A stretch of 15,150 bases of DNA from Parachlorella kessleri (taxonomy: Eukaryota > Chlorophyta > Trebouxiophyceae > Chlorellales > Chlorellaceae). This document shows, in pieces, positions 1 to 9,008 of the stretch. The stretch lies in the NCBI GenBank assembly GCA_001598975.1, contig BBXU01000576.1:1-15150 (forward strand). The letters are read 5' to 3'. The notes beneath the pieces were generated by a model. It saw only the letters and a program-made list of their open reading frames with translations. It was not told the DNA's origin and searched no databases. The position numbers and the translations under genes are program-made. The stretch's first letter is position 1; every line of letters begins with the position of its first letter.

Positions 1-92
1 CCCCCTCTCACTGTGCCGCCATCCAGCATCACTGAGAACACTTGCAGAGCAAGTTCATACTCTAGCCTCAGCCTGTGACCCCCTGGCTGCAG

Positions 93-732
93 TCAGCTAC
101 CTGGCGCCCTGCCCCGGCCCCCTGCCCGGCAGCTTCCTGCTGGCGGGGAACTTCAAGGTGTATCTGGATTGACCCGTACCGGCAGCCTCCCTGCCACGAC
201 CCTCGCCTCCTTCGCCCCTGGGTCAACAACAACAACGAACGACGCAGCAGCACTGGTGGGAAGGCTCGCCAAGCTGGCCGTGCGCGCCTCGCAGGCAGCA
301 CGGAAAGGCCTTGAGGGCAGCTGGCACCCAGCCGGGGGCCAGAGTGAAGGCCTGGTGTGGTGGGGCAGCTGCTGCCTCGCTGCCTGGCTTGGGTATCAGC
401 ACCCGATACTGCTTTGGTGGTGGGGTTCGGCTGGGAGGGCGCCACAGCCGGCGGCGCTGGGCAGTCGCTGGCCCTGGGAGGAGGCAATTTGCTCATGTTC
501 ACTTGAACTGCATTTATGCTTGGGCTTGATTGATGACTGTATGCTTGATGGGGTTGGTGTGCCTGCCGCAGTGGACAGCTGTTTAGTGTGCTCATGGCTG
601 CCCCGCTGGCGCTTATAGAGGCTGAGCCGCTTCTATCTAAACTACTTCTACGCCCACCAGCAGTGTCACAGTGTCCATGGAAAGCGCCACAAGTTCACCG
701 TGCACGACCCATCTCCCAGGGATAGTCCGTGA
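93..732 (+). CDS. 3' end of an unrecognised protein-coding gene (last two exons)
   Basis: Seen: an exon at 93-157 follows a good acceptor (GGCTGCAG) and encodes about 21 residues, including APCPGPLPGSFLLAGNFK. It ends AAG|GTGTAT in phase 0. A second exon at 619-732 follows CTTATAG, starts in phase 0 and encodes 37 residues rich in Tyr, Phe and His (RLSRFYLNYFYAHQQC) before TGA at 730-732. The intron would be 461 nt. Earlier exons lie left of the window. If the first exon is read on without splicing, it hits TGA eight codons after the donor region, so a one-exon ending is an alternative. I do not recognise the family and assign no function. The gene converges on the Kunitz gene, whose stop is at 1055. 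Confidence 0.42.
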
Positions 733-1054
733 AGGAGCTTCTACACCTTTGTAGCATGCATGAATTTGCAAACGCTCAAAGTTGCAGCATGCATAGCTCA
801 TCCCTCCCTCTGATGTATTTGTGAACACTTGGTCGTTCCGTCCGTGCTGGGTGGGGGCCCCTTGTTGGAACAATGCGACATACAAGACAAGAAGGGCAGC
901 TTCTGCAAGACTCCCAGCAGCATCTGTCAGCTCATGCCAAGAATACCTTCAACATAGAAACGAATCACAGAGCACAACTGTATCCAGCCGTGTTCGTTCA
1001 AAGCCTGAACAACACAGTAAACCATGCCAACCTTCTAGCACTGTTGGGCGGGCC
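733..1054. other. Intergenic region between convergent genes (3' UTRs)
   Basis: This stretch separates two convergent stop codons, TGA at 730-732 on + and TGA at 1057-1055 on -. It should hold both 3' UTRs. I found no TGTAA on + and no TTACA (TGTAA on -) here. The 9-mer AGCATGCAT occurs twice, at 753-761 and 786-794. No coding exon is supported. Confidence 0.5.
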
Positions 1055-2809
1055 TCACAGCCCTGCAGGCTTCTGGCAGTACTTGGCGGCGGCGGCCTCG
1101 CATTGCGGTGACGTCTCAAAGTTGTTTGCGTTGGCCTGGCACCCGCCGTACCTGCACAGTGTGCCCACATACAGTCATGGGTCCATCAGGCGGGATGGAC
1201 CCAACCTACAAGGCTTCCCCCTGTTAATCCTTGTGTGGCCCACCTCACAGCAACTCGACATGTGCAGCTCCGTGGCCAAACATTAAGGAGATGTGCCTGG
1301 GCCCAGAGGCACCGCAGTAGCTGCATGCACAAGTTGCACTGTCTGGCGACTCAGCTATCAGAGACATCCGTACATGTCGGCATGTTTGATGCTGCCTGCT
1401 GGGAGCCCCAGGACCCTTGCTGGTGTGCTGCACCCCCATGCACATGCGGAGCGGAGCTGCTACTCAGGACTGCCAGTCAGGCGACTTACAGGAAGGGCAT
1501 GCACGTCTTGGTGGCCGAGTTGTAGTACCAGCTGGGGATGGCACCGCGACATGGCCCGGTGAATGGCGGTAGCGTGCAGAAGCTGCTGCTCAGAGCCGCC
1601 TGCAGATAGTATGAGATAAGTGAGGCTCAGCACACCTTGCCACCGGCCCCTTCACACAGCCAAGCGCATTCATGAACCCTTAGCAGCGCTCTGCAGGCCA
1701 GGCCGTGCACTGCTCGGTGTGCTAGGGATCGACGGCCCGGGGGAACATTGTTGCCTACCCCTGGTGGCAGCAACAGAAGGGCATGCAGTGCTTGCGGCAT
1801 GAGGGCCGCTCCTTTTCTCAGGTAGTCGACCAGGCAGGCAACCGGGTCTTACCTCAGATGCGGGGGCCGCCGGCGCTCCTGCCAGGGGTGCAGTTTCGAT
1901 GATGTCTGCCCCCATGGGAGCTACTGCCGGCGAGGCCTGAGACGTAGGGGAGGAGGCGGGCTTGGGGGCTGCCGTGGGCGTCCCAGGCTTGCAGACCCCA
2001 CACGTGATCTGGCAAAAGCCGCCCTGCATGCCAGGTTGCTGGCAGGCTTGTCGCTAGCAAAAGCGGTAAAGCCGGCATCAGCGCAAGCTCGTCCGTTGCT
2101 ATGCAATGAGAGCATGCCATGCAGCGGACCCGCAACATATAGAGGCACCCACCTGAGTCATCCATGCCTCACTGCACTTGCCCCAGGCCAGCTGCTGTGC
2201 GCATGTGAAGCCTGCACGACAGGGGAAGAACTCTGGCGAGTTGTGTGGCCTTTATCCTGGCTTGAAATGCACAGAGCAAGTGCAAATCAGCAGCCTGCAT
2301 GTGCAAGTTAGTGACACATGTTAGGACGCCGATTATGTGCAGGTTGCTACGACAGTGCGCGGCCCATGCCTTACCCTCAGGGGTTGGCTTGTCAATGCAG
2401 GGCTCAAAGCCAGTCTGCAGGATGCGTCGACCCTGCATTCCTGTTGCAGCCACAATACTGGATAGCTCAGGCTTTGCTTCATGCGTCTATGGTCAACATT
2501 GGTCATGAGGGCAAGCCTGCCCCGGAAAAAGCCTTACAGGGGCATTGTGAATGTTATTGCTGTCCTTCTGCAGCAGCTCAGCAGCTGCAGCTCACCGTTT
2601 GAGATGGCAGCGGCACCAAAGGGCAGCGGGAACGTGACGACGCACTTCTGAGCTGCATCGTCCCACCCGCAGACTCCAGAGTCGGTGACGGTGTTCTGGC
2701 AGCTGCCGGCGTCTGTAAAGATGCTGCAGTTCACCCCAAAGCTGCCTGGAAGAGCTGCTAGAAGCAAGAGAGCTGCGCACGTGCACGTCAGTTTGAGATG
2801 GGGCAACAT
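1055..2809 (-). CDS. Secreted cysteine-rich protein with ShK-like and Kunitz/BPTI domains
   Basis: Predicted 238-aa secreted protein with a serine-protease-inhibitor domain. Exons in transcript order: 2809-2596, 2440-2375, 2211-2153, 2023-1853, 1599-1490, 1151-1055. All are GT-AG and phases close exactly (717 nt, stop TGA). Residues 1-25 are a signal peptide with an LLLLAAL core. A four-Cys segment spans about 28-56. Residues 86-124 form a ShK-like domain (C86, C97, C106, C117, C121, C124; motifs FTCAQQ, WGKC, GGFCQITCGVC). A Pro/Ala/Thr linker spans about 125-172. Residues 178-232 form a Kunitz domain with FCTLPPFTGPCRG, YYN, FLYGGC and NNF. Its first five Cys have exact BPTI spacing (9, 16, 8, 13). 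Arg188 sits at P1 after C187, which in this family suggests trypsin-like targets (inference). The last Cys spacing is 8 rather than 4 because of an Ala4 run. The start is the first in-frame ATG, followed directly by the signal peptide. Confidence 0.9.
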
Positions 2810-3368
2810 GTCGCAACGCAGAGAGAACAGACCACAACGCGGTGTAGAAAGCGAGCGCGAGGGTGAAGGTAGATTTATTATGTTCTCAGTTACCACGGGC
2901 GTAATGCTTAGGCAGGAGGGGCGAATTTAGGAGGAGGTGCCACGCGCGGCCTTGGAGAATTGGGCGGGGGATCTGCAGGACGTGCGCCGCATGGAGCATG
3001 GCGATGCCCTCTGTTGGAAGGTACAACGCTGTCTTGCCTCTATTAGCTGCCAGAGCAGGACTGTACGCTTTTCACCTACCACAAGCTCAGGTGCCAAGCT
3101 TTGCCACTGTGTTTACGGGTACCTGGCACTCCAGGGACTCGAGTCAAGGCATGCCTAGGCAGCAACACTGTTAGGGAAAATGATTATGGCAGGGAAGATG
3201 ATTATTACGGAGCACAGGGTAGCACAGCAACCTTGCAAAGTCATCTTTTCCCAAAGTGCTTGGACTGCATACGTCTGATACCAGTGTTGCATCCTGTGAA
3301 AGTGACAGCTCGCCTCTTCCAGTGAAAACAGATAACAGCCTGCAAGGGTGACATCATGGCTGCCATGC
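2810..3368. promoter_or_regulatory. Upstream region of the ShK-Kunitz gene and 3' flank of the next gene
   Basis: No exon is supported here. On the minus strand a TATA-like run (TAATAAAT, 2880-2873) lies about 65 nt upstream of the ATG at 2809, making it a candidate core promoter. The rest should contain the 3' UTR of the minus-strand gene that stops at 3369. No TTACA (TGTAA on -) is seen in the near part of that flank. Confidence 0.3.
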
Positions 3369-4806
3369 CTACCCACCCCTGCTGCCGCTGCTACATGCTG
3401 CTGCTGCCCTTGCTGCTGCTTGGGTGCCTATGCCGCTTTTGTCTCCTCCTGCTGTTGTTGCTGTTGCCCCAGCTGCATCACCGGTGCTGTCGCTTGCGTC
3501 TTCCTCTCGGACCAGCTTGCATTCCAGGGCATACTCTATCCGCTCTGAAGCCAATTGGTTATGAGCACATTGTGCACCTCCTGCAAGCACGCAATGGGGT
3601 GCTCCTTGCTTAACACTATCTGTTTAGGGCTCCACAGGCCTGTTCAGCAAACAGTTACACCTCTGGCCTCCGCAACCACCACCACAAGCTTTGCCTACCC
3701 GAGCCATTCTTTTTGTCTGGGTCACTGCGAGGGTACCTCTCAGAGTTCTCAGGGTGCGGCCAGATTGGATTGCGTTGTTCACCTGCAGCAAGCGGGGCTC
3801 TCGTTGACACTTCCACGTTTAGGGAACATAGCTGACAACTGGGCTAGCAATACTGGGGCCACTGCTGTGGTGTGCTCTCATCCCTGTGGGCATCGCAACT
3901 GCAAGCTTCCAGCGCTCCTTCTCTCCCGCATCGCACTGACGGACAGTATGCCAAGCAGGCTGCCAGCAGTGTGCACACTGGCAGACTGCCATCCTTTTCC
4001 TGACCACCTGCAGAGAGTCACCATGTAGAGAAATCGCATACAGTGCTTTCAGTGGCTTCTCCCCTCTGCCCCTTTGCCACCCGAGGACGCATCGCGCCAA
4101 CACAGTTGCTCACCATGCTCAACCCAAAGGTTGTGAACAACGTCCAGTCCAAGTATTGAAATGAGGCCATGCCTTCCACCACATCCCGCCGCACGTGATG
4201 TTCTGTGTAGCCTTGACTGCTTAAGCGCTAGAAGACTTCATCCAGCGGCTTGCCGTCTGGGCACCTCAGGTCATATTTCTCTGCCATGGCTGTTAGGCGC
4301 GGCTTGAGCCTGCAGCGTCCCCTCTGATATGTGTGAATCGTGCTCTGCATCCATGGCGGTTGCAAGCCGTAAGGACTCCATCCTTGGTTGAGCTCCATAC
4401 TCTTTCCAGACAGCCGCGCAGCATGCCCACCTATTAAAAGCCTTGATCAGCCCTTGCTTCTTGTATTTTTGCAAGAAGTTGGCAGGGTCCAAAGTTTTTA
4501 GCCGCGGTGCAACTGGACCAGCACTAGCCAGCGGGCCAGCTTGCTGTCTGACGTTACCACGTCTGGCTGGTCCCAGGCAAAGGATACGTCCTGCATAGGG
4601 TCGCCGCACTTACAAAGCACGGCCACGTTCCTACAGGCGGTGCACTACGGTATAGGAGTGCCTGGCATTGTAACTTAAACCAGGAATGGCCGGCGCCTTG
4701 ACGCGGCAGGCTCATTATAGCTCCCTGACGAGCAAATGCACAGCTTATAGGCGTTGGGTTTGCTGTCGCTTCCAAGGTAGCCATCGCCGCGCGCAACTGC
4801 CAGCAT
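3369..4806 (-). CDS. Unrecognised multi-exon protein with an in-frame TAG codon
   Basis: Modelled exons in transcript order: 4806-4730 (tentative first exon, weak donor GTCAGG), 4630-4614 (17-nt microexon, strong donor GTAAGT), 4512-4431, 4309-4114, 3782-3737, 3580-3369. Phases agree throughout (630 nt). Exon 3 is Lys-rich (NFLQKYKKQGLIKAFN). Exon 4 contains KYDLRCPDGKPLDEVF, then TAG (4230-4228), then continues in frame for 38 clearly protein-like codons (GYTEHHVRRDVVEG, QYLDWTLFTTF) to a GTGAGC donor. The last exon carries SERIEYALECKLVREED and an Ala/Thr/Gly-rich tail encoded by CAG-type repeats, ending at TAG 3371-3369. The product would be 209 codons with TAG at codon 86. The gene may be a pseudogene, a readthrough gene or a gene with a small extra intron, or the TAG may be a sequence error. 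I do not recognise the family. Exons 3 to 6 are more secure than exons 1 and 2. Confidence 0.55.
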
Positions 4807-4929
4807 CAGATACCCTGTAAGCGATCTACCACTCAAACTTGCGCACCTTCACGGATCGAAGGGGTCGTATTTCAGCACAAACCTACAGCCTCGATTTACA
4901 GCGACCTGCGCCTAGAGGGGGCTGGTGCA
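4807..4929. promoter_or_regulatory. Short divergent promoter region
   Basis: About 123 bp separate the tentative minus-strand ATG (4806) from the plus-strand ATG of the Sec14-like gene (4930). Both promoters and 5' UTRs must lie here or overlap the neighbouring exons. No clear TATA box is visible. The plus reading frame of the Sec14-like gene stays open far upstream of 4930 without another ATG, so a 5' extension supplied by an upstream exon cannot be excluded. Confidence 0.35.
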
Positions 4930-7242
4930 ATGACACTCCCAGCCTTCCTGAACCTGAGCCTAGAAGAAGAGAGCAAGCTTGGACAGCTCCAGAAAGAGAT
5001 AAGCCCACTGATCAAGGTAAAACGAGTATCCAGGCTGGGCGCTCTCTCCGGGCAGACTGCCGACCAACCCCTGCTCAACAACTACTGGCCACCTTGGTGA
5101 CCTGCCAACAGCCACAGCTCCCTGCAGACCCCAGACCCAGCTAATATCTCTTCACCTGCCTCTAGCTGAAGAGCCAGTGCTTCTGACTTGCAGGACTCCC
5201 CAGCCCTACAGGCCTTCTGCACCCGCTCGTGCTATGTGCGCTACCTGCGGGCGCGGCACTGGAACGTGCAGAAGGCTGCCAAGATGCTGGCAGCTACGCT
5301 GGAATGGTAAGCATGGCAGCTTGCCAGTCGTCGCTGTCGGGCTGACTGGTGCAGCAGCGGCCATAGACTTCAGTGCGCGCAGGAGACACTATACCTGTGG
5401 GGCTTATAGTGTGCACTCTACCTCCATCTCAGGTTGCAGTTTGCGGCCCATGTTCTTGCTTAACATCCAACATCACTTGTTGTGCCACTCTTGGCAGGCG
5501 ATCCGAATACAAGCCAGAGGCTCTGACTTGCGAAGGGCTGGCGCATGAGGGCAGCAAAGGCCGCATGTATGTTCTGCCGCGGCCCGACAAGGAAGGGCGG
5601 CCCATAGTTGTCATGCGGCCCAGGTAAGCAGCATGCACCGCAGTCTGACCTGGAGGCTGGGCAACTTCCTCTGGGAGTTGTGCACCACATCCAGTGTCAG
5701 CTGCTAGCTCAGCCAAGGTCCAGCCCCCATGGTAGATGTCCCCTACAGTAAAGATAAGTATTGTTCGCTTAGTCTGGCTTCAAGTGTGCACAACTGCCTC
5801 GCATCTCACTACCAAGTGTCCATGCTGTTGCGGTAGTCATTAGAACTGTGCTGCTCTGCAGGGAAGACCCCAACCCCAGTTCTAATGAGGACCGCATCAA
5901 GTGGCTTGTGTATGTCCTCGAGGCGGCATCGGAGCTGGCCGATGCCACAGGTGTGTGGGTGGGGCAGCAGCCGCATCTTGGAGAGAGGATCGCACAGGCT
6001 CGGCGGCAGCTGGGAGGAGAGCCCAGGGGGCCAAAGGCTGTTTCGAGTTGTTGCCCATCAACTTTGCGCCGCTTGGCTGTTCCTGGTTCTGTGCAGAGCC
6101 GGGTACCATGACATGGATTATAGACTACGAGAACTACACTCGCAAGGCGTCCCCACCCCTTAAAGTCTCCTTGCAGACGCTGCACATCTTGCAGGCAAGT
6201 GACTTCCTGTGCCTCCCTGCTGCGACCTTTCCTCCCTCCTTCCCTCATCCCTGTTCTGCGACTGTGACGACACAACCAGCACAGCACCACAGTCCCTGTA
6301 GGGCGCACCACGGAACCCATAACCAAGACCTGGGTGTGCTTCACTGTTCTCCTCCGTTGCGGTCTCTGTGGTCAACCTGCTTGGGGGCGGCGCTTACCCC
6401 ATGCTCACGTCTGCTGTTTTTATGGGGCAAATCAGTTGCTGCTGTGCCATGCAGAACCACTACCCCGAGCGGCTTGGGCGGGCGGTGTGCTACCACCCGC
6501 CTGCCATCTTTGACCTGCTGTGGAGGGTAGGGCGGCTTGCTTCCTTGCTTCCTTGCTACCAGCTGCATGCTTACTGGCTGGGCATGGCAGGCGTGTTGCA
6601 TGCTTACTCCCTTCCCTGCTGGCCACAGCAGATGACGGCCGTCTAATGTAACACTTGCAAAGATCTGTTGCCAGTTCAGGTCTTACTCCCTGTCGAGTTA
6701 GGAGCGGTTGGCGTTTGTGTGCAGGCGGTGTGGCCCTTCATTGACCCAGTGACATACAAGAAGGTCGTGTTTGTGAACAAGAAGAGCCCCGAAGGTCAGT
6801 GGCCCTTGGGCCTCGGACCAGCTTAACACCCAAGGCAGGCTTTGTATAGCTGGTCGTGCACCGCGTCGATCTCATGATTGCCGTGGTGCCAACCCTCTCC
6901 CCACCAGCGCCGCTGTCGTGCGTTGGTGTGGCCCCGGGATGTGTCAAATAACCCAGGAGCCTCACCCCTTCCATGCCCTGCTTTGCACTGTCTGCCCCTG
7001 TAGGCCTGATGGGGAGTTATTTCCACCTGGAAGGGTTGGACGCAGCCCTTGGGGGCACAGCAACACTCCAAGACATCTTCAGCTGGCAGCAGTACGCCGC
7101 CCAGATGGCAGACAGGGACTCGCAGCGGCTGCTGCCAGGGGCGGGCTCTGGCAGGCAGAAGCAGCTGCAGGGGAAGGCCGAGGAGGCGGATGCAATCCAG
7201 GCGGTGGGAGTAGGAGTGCCGGTAGTGGCAGGGCCCCAATAA
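4930..7242 (+). CDS. Sec14-like CRAL-TRIO domain lipid-transfer protein
   Basis: Predicted 297-aa cytosolic lipid-binding protein of the Sec14/CRAL-TRIO family, whose members bind and exchange phosphatidylinositol or other lipids. Ligand specificity cannot be read here. Exons: 4930-5016, 5194-5306, 5498-5623, 5862-5950, 6097-6194, 6455-6526, 6725-6794, 7004-7242. Phases close exactly (894 nt, TAA). The CRAL-TRIO N helix region is at about residues 42-70 ([19 protein letters not shown]). The lipid-binding domain is at about 95-235, with [62 protein letters not shown] and a closing LGG. The last 60 residues are a Gln/Ala/Gly-rich tail without domain features. No signal peptide, transmembrane helix, GOLD or nodulin domain is present, so it is a stand-alone CRAL-TRIO protein. 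Intron 5 (after 6194) is GC-AG with CAG|GCAAGT. The ATG begins [14 protein letters not shown], a typical acidic N-terminus. Confidence 0.95.
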
Positions 7243-7528
7243 AAGGCAGAGCCAGGAGTGGCTGGTGGGAGTGCCGTCAGGGGCATGGTCCCATCAGTCA
7301 GCAAAGCCAGCAATGCCTGGTAGGGTTCTGTGGAATGCGGTCGGACTTGACCCCTGACACCTGGCTGGCTGCTCAACAGGGCATGCCTTAGGTGGGAACA
7401 CGCCTGGCACACCTCGGTCACAACAAGAATTGTGTGGTCTTGGCATCCCAGAGTGGACGGCCGTGCTGTCGTGCCAGACCGTCTTGAGGGAGTACACCTG
7501 CTGTATCGCTGGCGCAGTTGTTGTTGTG

Positions 7529-7533
7529 TGTAA
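7529..7533 (+). promoter_or_regulatory. TGTAA polyadenylation signal of the CRAL-TRIO gene
   Basis: TGTAA lies about 290 nt after the TAA stop of the CRAL-TRIO gene. In green algae this pentamer about 10-20 nt before the cleavage site is the usual poly(A) signal. AATAAA also overlaps the stop codon (7238-7243) but is too close to be the likely signal. A 3' UTR of about 300 nt is inferred. Confidence 0.55.
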
Positions 7534-7803
7534 GATTTGAACCCGGTACTCAAGACAACAGCACTGGAGATAACTAAACTTGAACCTCGACCGCAATGGT
7601 TCCTTCTATTACTAGTTTTGTTGATGGTCGCAGGCAATGAGCACAAGGATAGAGTTTCTTCTAGTTAGTCAGGGGCTGGTCGTGCAAATAGAGTTCAACT
7701 TCTGCATTTTCACATTCTGCATTGCCGCTGGTGCGTCCCGCTCTATGCTGGGTGCACAGCCTCTGCTAATAGAGCTCTAGGTGAACTATAGTGACAGGGA
7801 CCT

Positions 7804-7914
7804 CCTATTAGCATGGGTGGCAGGTAGTGCAAACAGCGAGTAGAGCTGGGCTGGACTGGACCGGCAGGATTGAATGCAGAATGAGCCTGAGTCTTATATG
7901 AGTTCTTAGCCAGT
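7804..7914 (+). repeat. Interspersed repeat, copy 1
   Basis: Begins CCTATTAGCATGGGTGGCAG and shares the core GGGTGGCAGGTAGTGCRAAC with four other places in the window. It continues through a CTGGGCTGGACTGG block and GAATGCAGAATGAGCCTGAG. It is closely similar to copy 2, which starts 172 bp downstream in the same orientation. It lies in non-coding sequence downstream of the CRAL-TRIO gene. Confidence 0.75.
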
Positions 7915-7975
7915 AATTCTCTCCCCAAGATAAGCTAAGGCCACTGGAAGAGGAGATGCAGCTCAACTGAAGCAT

Positions 7976-8092
7976 CCTATTAGCTTGGGTGGCAGGTAGT
8001 GCGAACAGGGAGTAGGGCTGGGCTGGACTGGACTGACAGGGCTGGATGCAGAATGAGCCTGAGTCTTGCCTGAGTTCTGAGCCATCCCATTG
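7976..8092 (+). repeat. Interspersed repeat, copy 2
   Basis: Begins CCTATTAGCTTGGGTGGCAG. It matches copy 1 along its length, including GCAGAATGAGCCTGAGTCTT near the end. Copies 1 and 2 are direct tandem copies with about 60 bp of less similar sequence between them. Confidence 0.75.
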
Positions 8093-8626
8093 CCGCTGGC
8101 TCTTCCTTGCAACTTTCATGTGATGATGGCCCCAATGAAGCGCTTGCATTTTTGCATAGGCGGTGTTTTACAACCAACCTGCACACTCGCATGGGAGTCC
8201 TTACATTAGTCACCACTGGTGGATGACATCACGCTCTGTATCCGGAAAGAACAAAACCCAGGCCCGCTTCATCATTTGCTGGGCAAATCTGAATACTGAG
8301 GATGGTAGGAGCAAGCAACAAGTGGTGTCCCACAACAACTCTTGAGCACAGCACTTGGGCAGACTGCCACCAGATACTTGCGCCTACTGAGAAGGTGGCA
8401 AGTGCTGACGGGAAACAAAGTAAGAAAATAGCAAGGATATGAGAAAAAGCTGCCTGCATGGAGATTGCAGAAGCCGCAGCCAGCCATGATATCATGTCAG
8501 TAGGTAATGAGCTCGCCCACAAGTAGTGTCAGGACGTTACCAAAACAACAGTTCTACGCCAAGCAAGGACAGATGGCCAAAGCAGCAATCATACCAGGCT
8601 AGCAAGCCGTACCCACAAAAGGACTG

Positions 8627-8631
8627 TTACA
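8627..8631 (-). promoter_or_regulatory. TGTAA polyadenylation signal (minus strand) of the orphan gene
   Basis: TTACA on the plus strand reads TGTAA on the minus strand, about 380 nt beyond the TAG stop at 9011-9009. It is the first such signal downstream of that gene, so it is the likely poly(A) signal. The stretch between 8632 and 9008 would be 3' UTR. Confidence 0.4.
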
Positions 8632-9008
8632 AGAGTGTGCCCTGCTGATCCCGAGAAGGCCGCTAAACCCTGATCGCGACACGCACTAGACAACGCAGGC
8701 ACAGCAAAGAAACAGGAGAACCAGAGCGTCCGAACGCCTGAAAGCCCAAATAATGGGCAGCATCAGCATGCCTGGCATGAGCCGACGCAAGCTGACGCAT
8801 CCCTCCTGCACGCTTTAACCCTGCCTAATTGCCTACCTACAAACAGTTTCTGCCACTGGCGTACTTTTGGGAGTTTTCTCTTGCCCCGACTCCTAACCCT
8901 GCTGCGGTGAAATCTTGGCTGCCGGCCCGAAATCGACCTACTCTAGCGGCGACAAACCCTACTGCTGCAGCTATATCTCTGCAGAGCACGTGCGCATCAT
9001 TCAGTGGC

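Larger units (their letters stand above)
7534..8600. other. Gene-poor intergenic region with two repeat copies
   Basis: No supported exon was found on either strand. The main content is the tandem repeat pair at 7804-7914 and 7976-8092. Small extras are a TAGAGCTCTA palindrome near 7774 and the phrase CATTGCCGCTGG, seen near 7722 and again near 8088. TTACA (TGTAA on -) occurs near 8168 and 8200, but no minus-strand gene ending there could be built. Confidence 0.5.

Noticed and set aside
68..595. Long minus-strand open frame (about 175 codons) overlapping the first gene
   Set aside because: Low-complexity Pro/Arg/Ser composition typical of an antisense shadow in GC-rich DNA. The plus strand has phase-matched exons with good splice sites.
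3348..3613. Plus-strand Leu/Cys-rich frames that look like a hydrophobic membrane peptide
   Set aside because: They are the antisense of a CAG/GCA-repeat Ala-rich exon of the minus-strand gene. CTG repeats read as poly-Leu give a false membrane appearance.
3819..4103. Minus-strand frame (VVRKRMAVCQCAHCWQ and on) after CTCTCTGCAG as an extra exon
   Set aside because: Acceptable acceptor, but no matching donor, and exons 4309-4114 and 3782-3737 already join in phase 0 without it.
4228..4230. Nuclear reassignment of TAG to an amino acid
   Set aside because: TAG is also the terminal stop of this same gene (3371-3369) and of the orphan gene (9011-9009), so a genome-wide change is not supported.
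8229..8522. Minus-strand hydrophobic frame (about 97 codons) that could be a small membrane protein
   Set aside because: No splice partner, no promoter signal and composition compatible with chance. It lies between 3' flanks.
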